The notes below the pieces were generated by a model. That model had not been told where the DNA came from. It worked only from the letters and a program-made list of their open reading frames with translations, and did no database searches. A DNA stretch of 64,000 nucleotides from Sipunculus nudus (Eukaryota > Annelida > Sipuncula > Golfingiida > Sipunculidae). Every line of letters begins with the position of its first letter. Position 1 is the first letter of the stretch. Positions 1 through 12,246 of the stretch are shown here, piece by piece. Location of the stretch: NCBI GenBank assembly GCA_026874595.1, contig CM049306.1, positions 83,110,142 through 83,174,141 on the forward strand, given 5' to 3'. A program made the position numbers and the translations under genes.

Positions 1-330
1 TAATTCTTTTGGCAACCCATTCCAAAGCGCTGGTCCGGAGTGACAAAATGCTTGATCTCCATAATACATCAGCCAGGTTTTTGGCACCACTAGTGTAAAA
101 CTATGCATAGACCATAAGTTCCATGTTGGAACGTACATGTCAAGTAGGACCTGGTGCCTGTCCATGGAGTGTTTAAAAACCAATAACAAGCTTTAATACT
201 CCAGTCTTTCATGTATAGGCAACCAATGTCAACTAACCAAAGCATCTGTAATATTTTTGGGTTTGTCTGGGATTGGTTTTCCAAATCCTAGTGTGCTGGT
301 GCAGTTTCTTGTAGATGGTACAAGCTAAGA

Positions 331-350
331 CCCCCCCCCCCCCCCCCCCC
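331..350 (+). repeat. Poly-C tract (20 bp)
   Basis: Uninterrupted run of C; a smaller C7 run follows at about 405. Confidence 0.95.
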
Positions 351-424
351 AATATGAAATTTCATATTACTTGAATTAAAGGAAAAATATAGAAACTTGA
401 CCAAACCCCCCCCTTATGATACAC

Positions 425-968
425 ATGGCATCATTTCTGACACTTAAAAACAACCAAGAGCAAAGCAAACGTGCATTATATGCCCGTCTTGTCTTTTGAC
501 CTCATTAAATATGTGTGAATTTTTCCAAGATTTAAATTCAGGTGATAACTGTATTGGTTAATATTTATGAGTTTCATGAATATCCATAAGATTTCTAGAA
601 ATTCATCATGTTACCACCAAAGTCTGGTGACCTCTGACCTCATTGAATATGCGTGAGGTTTTTCTTGGAATCGACCTTAGGTGAGATATTATATTAGTTA
701 ATATTTCTGATGTGTTTCATCAAAATCCATCATATTTCTAATAAGCTATCGCGGCAACATCACAAAGTAGCCTCATGACCTCTGACCTCGATAAATATGT
801 GTGGATTTTTCCTATAATCAAACTCATGTGAAATAATCTATTGGTAAGTAGTTATGGTGAGTTTTGTAAAAATCCATCTAAGCCCTGATAAGTTATTGCG
901 GCTACACTAAAAGTTATCGGACGGACTGATCATTCGTACACCATAATAAGTCCCATCATAGACAGGCG
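425..968 (-). repeat. Interspersed repeat family A, copy 1
   Basis: Read on the minus strand, this matches the copies at 28.9 and 34.0 kb: it starts with a decayed CCCGTC-type palindrome and TATTATGG, then three blocks with the AATATGCGTGAATTTT / AGGTCAGAGGTCA signature. No coding potential seen. Confidence 0.7.
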
Positions 969-2430
969 TATAAACAGGCAGTTCCACATGGGAGTTGTAT
1001 GAGAATGGTTGAATGGTACCACCAGTGACAAATACAATATGGATGATTACTTTTCCAGTTCAGGTCTTCTTTTTTAATTGTTCCAAAAAAATAATCAATG
1101 TGCTTTGCATAGCACTGGGAGGCAGGAGTTTTTGCAACTATTTTAGGCATTTGTATTTTCATATTTATAGAATATATTTTTATAAGTAAAACCTATTTTT
1201 CCTGCATTAAAGAAATTTATCCCTTAATCAGAAACAGCTCTGTTACTATGCACCCTGCCAGTGAATCAGGCATCTGGCTTGATAAAATGCAGTAACCACT
1301 TGTGGCAACATAATAACCACCATAACTGTGTTACAGGTCCTGATTTTAGTTCTGTTAATACAAAGGTCTGTCTCTCCTCCCACCCCCAACTCTGCTGCAT
1401 TATCATTGTGCAGGGTTTGAAATTATCATGAAATTGCATCTGGTTTCAGATGCTGATTTTATTTGGATTTGAAGAGTAATAAAGTGATATGGGGTTTGAT
1501 AATCTTGAAGTAGTATAAACTCAAAGTTGCCCCAACTAAATATGGTTAAAAGGAGGAGGGATGAGAGGAAAGTAACAGCCGGACTGAAGATGTCATGAAG
1601 AAATCAACACTGATTTTTTTATCTTAAATATTCCATTAAAAAAAATAAAAACACGTATAAATTAATTTAAACAATTTATTATAAAGCAAACATAGTAAAG
1701 TGACTTATTTGCATAAGCAACAATGTAAATCATCATTGGTGTTCATTAAATGTAATTATATAAGTCATCACTTAATTCATACAACGTCAGTGCTGTCACT
1801 CAGTGTCAGAGCAAAGATAACATTAACCAAATCATACTGAATTACAAGCATTTCATTGCATTCTGGATCATCTTCCCAAACAGCTGCACCTGGTGTAGTG
1901 TTGTTGTTTGCCAAGGTTATTATACACAATTATTAATTGACATGGCATGTTATCAACCACAAACAGTTCCTCAGTCCATGTTACCATGCGAGATGGTGAT
2001 CCATATCATGATCATGTTATTACAAGTTACTTTAGCTCAGGCAATCTGTATCAGACTGCCACAGTTCACCATTTTATAACATGGTGCGGCCTACCATTTG
2101 CACCGCTGCAAGCTGAGTTATGATCAAACCCAGCCAAATTTATCAGGCGCTGCCGCTGATATTTCATTTACCCAAAGTAAGCCAATTTTGAGCAGCTCAG
2201 TTTGGCTTGAGAAAAAAAAATACAAAAGAAAAAATCTTTTACAAAAAAAATTGCTCAAAACATATAGACTAATTGTTTAAATATGAGTGTTCGCTTATGA
2301 AAACACCAGGAGAACCTACAATCAATATTTATTAACATTAATTAAATGTAAAATTGGTGCAATTTGTCACATATGAAATACTGGTATATAACTTGTTTAA
2401 ATAAAACATGTACGCTAATTTGTAACAAAG
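969..2430. other. Intergenic, nothing recognised
   Basis: AT-rich sequence with only short chance reading frames; no RNA gene, TIR or repeat of other window sequence noticed. Confidence 0.5.
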
Positions 2431-2439
2431 TCAAATGAT

Positions 2440-2740
2440 AAAGATTTCAGGTCAGTTTAAGCAAGCTGACAATTTGCTAGCCAAGTTGATCCACAAATCT
2501 CAGCTTACTACTAAAGTCAGCCATATTTTTGTCCAAGCCCAAAAAAATATAGGTTGCAGTGACCTAATTTCAGGTTTCAAAAGAAATTTTGTATGGACCT
2601 TCATGGGTTTTCAGTTAGAAGTTTCTAGGTCCAGCGGTTAGGATTTGTGCCCTGTTAACAGACGGACAAACAGACAGACAGATGATGGACCGTGAGTGTT
2701 ACTTTAGCTAAAATGACTTTCAGTCAGCTTTGCTAAAAAA
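2440..2740 (+). repeat. Fragment of the AACAAG-type element (3' part)
   Basis: Carries one decayed unit (CTAATTTCAGGTTTC, GGTCCAGCGGTTA, GTGCCCTGTTAACAG) and a decayed 3' end like that at 7850-7884 (AGTCAGCTTTGCTAAAAA). The 5' half is missing. Confidence 0.7.
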
Positions 2741-5640
2741 TCCACAACAAATGACGTATTCCCCGCATCCTATTGTGAGTTGATTTCGCATAGTTATTTT
2801 CATTACAAAACAATACCTCAAGACAATGATATATTTCAAAATTTTGACATCAGTCACATGATCATATGCTTGATATAAACACAGTTTTCCAAACCATAAA
2901 TGAAAAAAAAAACTTTAATCATATTACAATTTCACATTTATATACTTACAAAGTATATGTTGGTTTATATGGGAAACCAGTTAATAGTGCAACAACCAGG
3001 GCAGTTGATTTCATGCTTAATCATAATGACCAGTTGTAGGTCATATAAAAGACTTATGAGTGTACCACAGACTGATACAGATCTTGCAGTTTTATTATAG
3101 AAAAGTTAGACAAGATGTGTTTTAAAAGAACACTGTCAAATCCTCATACCAATTTGACCCAGAACTCATGGTAAGCTAACAATATACATGTATATGTACA
3201 TCATACATATAAAGGCCACAAAGATGCCAACCTCTGCTAATATATGCACTTGACAAATTCTAGGAGTAATACAAGTATTTGGTCATATTTTTGCTAACAG
3301 AAATAACATGGGCATTAAAACATGCGATCGCCCAAACTCAAGTGTCCTGCTGAAGCATAAATGGTCATGTGATCCACAGCTTACTGTCAACCTCATCGGC
3401 AGTTCATATTGTAAAGTTTGTCTGAATATTGTGACTATCCTGAAGGAAAATCCTGACAAAATTTTCTTTGAATAATATACAGAGAAAGGAAAAAAATATT
3501 GTTCTTTTGTCTAATTTGTCCTTCTGGATTTGGTTTTAATATTTGTTATTTTGTGTTTATCCAATTAGAAATTTTTCAATAACTTTAAAAACATGTCATT
3601 TTGTATTTTAACCTTAAATACATCTTTCAATGAGCTAAACCTCACACACAGAAGAATAAATGTTATAAATTTATTACAATTAGTAAAGATTCAAATTTTT
3701 TTGCAGATTTATTTACTGAAAGCCCACCAGAGGGCGCCATTTTATTTAAGCTGATGCTGCTGATTGAGTTTTCATGGAGCTCAGCGCATGATGTCACTGA
3801 GAATGATGATATCATATATGAATAAATACTGCATGGTAAGACTTTGTGGCTTGATCAGTTACACAATTCCAAATGCCAACAGAATATACTGAATAATGAC
3901 AAATGTTATTTGCTGGGCACATAACATCAGGGGCAACACCACCTATGAAAATACAAGGCACGACAGCCTTACACACAATTAGTAAAACACACAGTTCTAA
4001 TAATTATACATCATTCTTCAGAAAAAGAAAGTATACCAAATTTCTTGAAAATAAATTAAACCATAAAAGATAATAGGTACTGTGGATTCAGAATAATTTG
4101 ATGCGTTTTTATTTTCATGGACTTTGTGGCTAGCTTTTATCCACGGAAATAAAAACCCCACAATTATTTAGATAAATCTGTCGAGATGTTCCTACATTTT
4201 TCACCCACATTTAGGATTAATAAGCCAATGTTTTAGTCATTGTGCTGTTGGGTTTACAACTTGCACCGGGCTGTGTGAACTCATATTCAATGAGTAGTCC
4301 AGTAAAAGTAGTAAAAATTTAATGCGTTTCTTATATACAAATCATCTTTGGCTATTTTCAGGTCTGTTCCAAGTAATAATTTTTTATAAAAGGCACAACT
4401 AGAAACGATTAATCCACATATTTTTAAACACATGAATGATGTTTCAGGTCAAAAACACAAAATTTTAAACCCACAATGTTTCTGAATCAGCATTATTTAC
4501 ACGAAAAATGAGTTGTACAAACTGCAAAACTGATTAAAAGTGAGCCATTAGAATCCTTCAAATTTTAGTGACAACTATTAACATCTCCATATTCTTAGAT
4601 GCCATTTAGCAAAATTACATAAAGCCATGATCCTTTAATTAGTAACGCATAATATTTGGTAACAAATTATTTCATACACTGCTGTACACACAATAATGCA
4701 AAACAGTAAGCTATAAAACTTCCATGGCTTTTCAGTTACAAGCAGAATTAGAACTGTTGCAAAGATAGCAGCAAACCCTGTGCACTGCTTTCAAAGCTAA
4801 TCATGTACACAATATTATTGTTTTCAAGATGTAACTTGATAATAGATATTGGTTATGCAAATGGGTGACCTGTTGACCACACCCCTATAAATAAGTTACC
4901 CTTTTGTTTGAAGATTCAACACCGACACTTTGATGAAACATGATGATCAAGATTATGATCTTATACTGTTGGATGAACTGTCTGAAGATGTTTAATATAC
5001 AGTTTGAATGGGATTACATTAGAACCAATTATTCTTTGTAGACTGACCGTGCTGCGGACAAGACTGAGTGCTTGGATGATTTCAATCTCCAACTAACCAT
5101 TCATAAATGAGCAATGGTTGCACAAATATCACAAGTATTAATGCAGCTGATACAGCAGATCATAAAGAGAGGATTATGGGCGTTAAAACACTTGTGGAAA
5201 ATGTATAAAATTATTTGGTACTGATATGGAATTGCTTAATTACTGCTTTAAACCACTTTTAAAGCTGGGTAAGCAGGCTTACAACAATTTATATTACAAA
5301 ATGGCAGCAGTGAAAAAAAATGACACCATTGCCGGCATCCCTCAAGAACCATTACTGACAGAACCATTTTTGGTGTCCTTTAACACATTCACATACATCA
5401 ATATAGAACTGCCATTCTCTCCTCAACTCAAACACAATTGGTGACATTACTGACATCCCTCAAAAACCATCAGTGTCTTCCCTCTAAAATCATCCCCCCT
5501 TGCTATCCCTTGGGGTTTTAATCCAGCAATAGCATCCTTCAATATCCATCTCTTCTATCCCTCAGGAACCATCAGCAGCAACCCCCAAGAACCTGTCATG
5601 TCACAAGAACCATCATGGGAATCTTTAAAGAACCATCAGT
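2741..5640. other. Intergenic, nothing recognised
   Basis: AT-rich; contains short Cys-poor chance frames only. No repeat shared with the rest of the window was noticed. Confidence 0.45.
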
Positions 5641-5650
5641 GAAATCCTTC

Positions 5651-7884
5651 AACAAGTGGCCCATGGGCCATGACGCTCAGCTGAATTCAAGGAATGTTGA
5701 ACAATGAGCAAAATCACTGCCAGAGTGCAAACAAATCATGAATTTTGTGAAAAGTCCTTTGAAATGGGTTTCAGTGGGCTTTTGGACAGATGACAACTTC
5801 ATTTGAAGGTCTCATAAATAGAAAAAAAATGCGTAAAAATTTGAAAAAAATACAGGTAGTGCCACCAGTCTCCAGGAACTGATGAAACACTCAATGATCA
5901 ATATATATCCAAAGAATCATGGATATCAAGGCATTAGTTATTCAGATACTGGATTTGTTTGTATCAAATTTTTAATTATTCTTGGGGGTATTTATGAGAC
6001 CTATAGCTCGGAGAATATGGGTAACAGAAACCTAATTTCAGGTTTCCAAGGAGATTTTTCATTAGTCTCCCTGGATGTCAAGTAAGAAGATTCTAGGTAC
6101 AGCAGTTACAGTTTGTGGCATGTGAACAGATGACCACTTCATTTGAAGGTCGCATAAATAGAGAAAAAATGCCTAAAAAATTGAAAAAAATACAGGTGGC
6201 GCCACCAGTTTGCAGGAACTGATGGAACACTCCATGATCAATATGCCTGCGAAGAATGATGGAGATTAATGCATTGGTTATTCAGATACTGGAGTTTTGT
6301 ATCAAATTTTAATTATTCTGAGGGGTACTTACTACGAAGGATATGGGTTACAGAGACCTAATTTCATGTTTTCACAGAGACTTTTCATGAACCTCCCTTG
6401 ATGTCAAGTTAGAAGAATCTAGGTCCAGCAGTTACGATTTGTGCCCTGTTAACAGATGACAGCTTCTTTGAAGGTCTCAAAAATAAAGAAAAAATTTCAT
6501 AAAAATTGAAAAAAAAATACAGATGGCACCACCAGTTTGCAGGAACTGATGGAACATCCCATGATCAATATTCATGCAAAGAATCATGGTGATCAATGCA
6601 GTAGTTATTCAGAGACTTGAGCTTTTGTATCAAATTTTGCATTATTCTGGGGGGTACTTCGGAGCCCCATAGCTCCTAGGATATGGGTAACAGAGACCTA
6701 ATTTCAGGTTTTCAAGGAGATATTTCATGGACCTCCCTGGATATTAAGTTTGAAGATTCCAGGTCCAGTGGTTACGATTTGTGCCCTGTTAACAGATGAC
6801 AGTTTAATTGAGGTTTAAAATAAAAAGAGAAAAAAATTTGCAAAAATTTGAAAAAATGTAGGTCGCGCCACCAGTCTGCAGGAAGTGATGGAACATCCCA
6901 TGATCAATATTCATTCAAAGAATCTTGGTGATCAATGCAGTGGTTATTCAGATACTTAAGCTTTTGTATCAAATTTTGCATTATTCTGGGGGATACTTCA
7001 GAGCCCCATAGCTCTGAGGTTTTGGGTAACAGAGACCTAATTTTCAGTTTCCAAGAAGACTTTTCATTGGCCTCTCTGCATGTCAAGAAAGAAGATTCTA
7101 GGTCCAGCCGTTATGATTTGTGCCCTGTTATCAGATGACTGCATCTTTTAAGGTATCAAAAATAGAGAAAGAAAATTGTAAAATATAGAAAAAAAATACA
7201 GGTGGCGCCACCAGTCTGCAGAAACCGATGAAACACTCCATGATCAATATCCATGCAAAGAATCATGGTGATCGATGCATTAGTTGTTCAGATATTTGAG
7301 TTTTTGTATCAAATTTTCATTATTCTGGGGGGTACTTCAGAGCCCCGTATCTTGAAGAATCTGGGTAACAGAGACCTAATTCCAGGTTTCCAAGGAGACT
7401 TTTCATGGGCCTCCCCGCATGTCAAAGTAGAAGATTCTAGGTCCAGTCTTTACGATTTGTGCCCTGTTAACAGATGTCCACATTTTTAAAGGTCTCAAAA
7501 ATAGAGAAAAAATTCGTAAAAAATCGAAAAATACAGGTGGCGCCACCAGTCTGCAGGAACTGATGGAACATCTCATGGTCAATATGTATGCCAAAAATCA
7601 TGACCATCAGTGATGTAGTTAATGAGATATTGAAGTTTTTGTATGAAATTTTTGACTATGCTGGGGGGTAATTTGGGGCCCCATAACTCGAAGGATATGG
7701 GTAACAGAGACCCAATTCCAGGTTTGCAAGGAGATTTTACATGGACCTCTCTGGATGTAAAGTAAGAAGAATCCAGGTCTAGCGGTTACGATTTGTGCCC
7801 TGTTAACGGACAGACGCCCGGACGGCCGACGGAAAAAAAGGTGATCCCTATAGCTCAGATGACTTACAGTCAGCTGAGCTAAAA
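5651..7884 (+). mobile_element. 2.2 kb element with six ~336 bp tandem units
   Basis: The 5' end CAAGTGGCCCATGGGCCATG includes GCTCAGCTGA soon after; the 3' end is CAGTCAGCTGAGCTAAAAA, so the subterminal GCTCAGCTGA/TCAGCTGAGC are inverted. Between them the palindrome GGTGGCGCCACC or variants recurs at about 5855, 6193, 6522, 6861, 7199 and 7535. No transposase. The layout (fixed ends, internal tandem units) recalls Helitron-like non-autonomous elements of bivalves; that class is inferred. Confidence 0.75.
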
Positions 7885-7889
7885 ACCAA

Positions 7890-8452
7890 TGACAGCATCA
7901 CTTAAGAACCATCTTCAGAATCCTGGGACCATCTACATATGAAATCATATCAGACATCACACTCTTTGTGAACTGGAAATGGAAACTGAATCCATTAAGA
8001 ACTGCAAATTGTCCTTGAGCTCATTTATTGGCTTCCCTTGTGAATGAGGACTGGAAATTACAGGCCATCATTGCCCCTCCTTACTCATCATCATAAGCAA
8101 TCCTACAGACTGACTACTGGCAATCATAACAATCACTTTCAAGTAAAGTATTACATCAATGTCACCATAAGGGTGGTTAAAATACCACCAATAGCTGTGA
8201 CTATGCATGCAACCATAAACTTAGAAAACTACTCTTCAAACACACTGGTTATATAGAACCAATGTTGTGTAACAACATAGTTCTCCTATACAAAGACTGC
8301 CAATATGGCAACATACACAGTTGTGCTGTTAGATTCCAATCATTTTCTCTCCTACACATGATCCCTCTAGCAAATCAAAAACGATTTTGAGAAGCAGAAA
8401 ATTTGCTATAAATTTAGAGGAACATTGAGCGATCTGTTCACAAGAGATCCGT
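7890..8452 (-). other. Likely STARD7 3' UTR, end undefined
   Basis: Non-coding sequence directly after the STARD7 stop. One minus-strand AATAAA hexamer reads at 8039-8034 and could serve as a polyadenylation signal, but other AT-rich hexamers exist further on, so the UTR end is a guess. Confidence 0.35.
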
Positions 8453-8562
8453 TCACATGGGGACCCTGTCTCCTTCTTCTTCTGATTGGTCTTCGTCTTT
8501 TTGGTGCCCCTCGTGAAGGATTTTAGCAGCATTGTGCAGTTTGTCCACAAACTGGGGTACCC
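8453..8562 (-). CDS. STARD7: STARD7 exon 8 (C-terminus and stop)
   Basis: Residues 319-354: GVPQFVDKLHNAAKILHEGH, the START C-terminal helix, then an acidic tail (DEDQSEEEGDRVPM) and TGA at 8455-8453. Acceptor TTTTTGCAG. Confidence 0.92.
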
Positions 8563-11500
8563 CTGCAAAAATATAAAAATGCTTTCTTTGAATTTCTTGC
8601 TCAGTTTCATTTTGAAAACATGTGAGTTAATTTAATAATGAAAGATATTTGAACTGAAAACAACCTAGATCAGAATTTGGCATATTTCACAAATTTAATT
8701 TTAAATGTATTTATACGTTTATAGTTAAAATAAGTTTACAGCTATTTATACGTTTATAGTTAAAATAAGTTTACAGCTACATTTGCCTGCTAGGAGAATA
8801 ACAAAAACTTTCAAATGCACTAAGCGGTCAACAAAAAAGTATGACTGTCCACAGTATCTATCAATCTCATTATTAATTTTATAAAGAGCATTTATGCTCT
8901 TCCAAATGCCCTCTAATGTAAGGACATTTTAAGAACATGGTTGAGCCTCTCTTAGTGGGCACCTCTATAAAGTTGGGAGATTTGACTTATCTCAAGGGCA
9001 TCCACCATATAGAGATTTCACTGTTTCAACTAGAATATGGGTAGTTGACAAGCGACTACCTATATCCACCATATCACAGAGGCATGGGTCAAGTAGGGTA
9101 TGGACATGACACTAAATTTGCGGCATCAGTAATGCCAATTTAACTCCTCATTTATGTGCAATTTTCACACCAAAAACAAATCTATAGATGGATACACCAT
9201 GCAAGATTTCAGGCTAAGACACCACTGAGAAAAAGTGCAGCAATGTATTCTATAAAAACAGAACAGCAGGTGGCACCTCCTGTCTGGTCTACAAACAAAG
9301 CTATCCAAGACTGATAAACATGCCAAAATTTCAGGCTAATACATCCATACACTCCACAATTTTTACCAAAAGCAAACAGAGGGATGTATACCACGCAAAT
9401 CAATTGCAGATGGCCAAACAGTCTTGAATACAAGATGGAGGTATCCAAGATCTAGGGACATGCACAACTTCAGGCCAATAAGGCAAATAGCTCCTGACAA
9501 TAGGGTGCTAATGTATTCTATGGGAAAGTCGGACATACCGCCTGTTTGGTCTACGAGAAAACTCCTCAAGATGGATGTACATGCCAATTTCAGACCGATA
9601 AACTGAACCACTCCTGAGATATGAGCAATTTTCACCTAAGGCAAACATACAGATGGACACCACAGGAAAATGATTGCAGATGGTGCCATGAGTCTTGAAC
9701 ACGAGATGGAGGTATCCAAGATCTATGGACATGCACAATTTCAGCCCAATAAGTTGAACCAATCACTAAGATGAACAAGTGGCAAATGCAGCAATGGAAG
9801 CCACGCAAAAATCATTGTAGGTGGAGCCAGCAGTCACAAGTATGAGATGGAGTGATCCTAGATCTATGGACATGCAAAATTTCAGCTCAATACATTGAAC
9901 TACCCCTGAGATATGGGCTGTTATCACAACTACACCCGGATTCATACTGTACAATAAGGACTGCAGGTGGCGCAACAAGTCTTTGTTAGACACAACTACA
10001 CAAGTGAGTGAATAACTATGCTGGGTTTCTGAAAGATCAATCTAAGGCTCTCAAAGGAGTTCTCCAGAAACAAAAGCAGCAGAGACAGCATTGGAACCTG
10101 GTCAAACACACAGAATCTGCTTAACTTTGTTTTGGCAGATACAATTATAATTGAGAAAAGTGTACCTGTGCTGGCCATCCAGTTTAGAGCTGGTGACGGG
10201 ATGGAAGCTTGTGGGTCATCATGGTAGGTCAGGATGTAATCAAAGCCGTTCTGAAAAACAGAATATCAAAATACTAGTCATTTGTAAAACAGTCAAACCT
10301 ACAGCACAAAGAATTGCTCTAATTTACTATCTGAATTGTCTCTGTTATGCACCAAATGCTGATCAACTTCCATGTGTTTTTATACCTTTTAACCAGCCAA
10401 GGGTAGCATTTAGATCACGCCATTTATTTGACCGCTGAACATAAAATTTCTTAAAAACTGCAAAACTGTTAACAGCTGGGACAAAATAAGATATGCAGTT
10501 GAATGACGGATCCAGATCTGGGGTCAATTCAAATTTTTCAATATCAATTTAAGAACTTTTATGAAACCTTAATTCCAATTCAATTCAATTTAATTCAATA
10601 TGCTCAAAAATATCAATTCCAATTCAATTTAAATAAATTTTAAATGCAACAAAAAAATTGAATTCACTTGAATACATTTCACTGGCATGATGCCACTGTG
10701 ATCACTTTTGCACTAGTTCACAACACAGTTTGTTCAGAAATGGTTGAATTCTCTCCAAAGCTTAATCAAATATCATTAGTTACAAATTTTGCCGTTTCAT
10801 TAGGTAAGGCATAACAGACAGGTTTTACTTGATTTGTTGGTCAATTATTCCTCCAGTTCATGTAAACTTTCCAAATTTAGATAAAGGCCTATCTATATTC
10901 CAAATGAGTGGCCATTATTACTTTGTGCAATTGATATTTATGCAAATAATCTATTTTGGGTGTCGAAAACATTAAAGTTCTCATGATCATGGGTTGGATG
11001 GGGATGGGGGCAGTGGTATAGACAAAGGCCCAACTAGACAAAAGCCCCCTGGTAAAAAGCCCCCCTACCTTAATGATAAAAGGGGACAAAAGCCCCCGCC
11101 CCCCCCTAAATTATTATATTTTAAATAAATAAATGACCACACTTAAAGTTCTGTACACTTTTTTTATTTATTTAAATGTGTATTAAATGCAAATAAGACA
11201 TTAAAGGGTCCTTTTCAAATACCAGGCATGTTACCTGAAATATAGTGTTTTCTCCTTAAAATAGTATGGTATGTGACAATCTTCCATTCTTAACAGTTTG
11301 TTAGTACTACATGAGTGGGAATAAGCGTCTTGTTTGTTAATTGATGCCCTAGCACAGAGGCCTCTGGTCATGCCTTCTTGTTAAGGTAAACATACACACT
11401 TGGTCATATACACTGTTTATTTACATACAGAACCATACCAATGTATAAAATTTGATTCGGAAATAATAAGTTCATGTGTAAAGATTGTTTCACTGGGCAA

Positions 11501-12214
11501 CTGTAGGGTTTTGTCCTACATCCAAAGACGTTTGGTGGAGGGGGGTGGGTGGAGAGCTTGGGAGGGGAGGATTAGAGGGGCTGTTATATCCCTTATCAAT
11601 AGCAAAGTCAACAAACTTGGTATGTACTTTGCTATCTCATGGCTGTTGCTTGTTCTGGCCAGTAAAGTGCCCTAGGTTATCAGAACCACTGGTCACCATA
11701 TACAGCTGGTCCAAGCACATCAGGCCAGCAGAGCAGCTCCAGGCATACTGGATGCTATAACAATAGGCATATCCTAGAAAGTCACTTGACCAGAACAAGT
11801 CAGCTCAGTATTATCTGATCACATGCTTTATGGCACAGCAGGGAATGGGAAATGATAGAAGGTAAAACATATTACTCTTATTCTATTACAGTTACTATTT
11901 AATATATCTCTGTTTGATATCTATAATATTACTATTACTTTGTAAATCTGATTTACAATTACAATTACAAACTATATTTGCTAACTTTCATTATGTTTGG
12001 TCGACACTCCATACAAGAATGATTAAGTGTTACACATGGGGCCTATGATCACTCTTTTCATTCCTAATCCCTATGTTCAATGTGTAGTGATTAACTGGCG
12101 TTAATGAACTATGATGCTAGACCCCTGTCGCACAAAGCAGGCCCATTCCTGTAATAAAGTGCAGGTACCTGGTCGCTCTAGTGTGCTGAAGCGTGACTAG
12201 TCATGTGCGAGTGT

Positions 12215-12246
<32 letters not shown>

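Noticed and set aside
6904-7594. Repeated reading frames in the six-unit array (for example the [15 protein letters not shown]-type frame and minus-strand counterparts).
   Set aside because: They recur only because the DNA unit recurs; stops interrupt them differently in each unit and no domain is recognisable.
8329-8610. 93-codon minus frame overlapping STARD7 exon 8.
   Set aside because: Different frame from the spliced gene; the real frame ends at TGA 8455-8453.
9209-9993. Minus-strand frames with repeated peptide blocks in STARD7 intron 7.
   Set aside because: Same cause: a tandem DNA repeat in an intron, with no start or splice support and no family.
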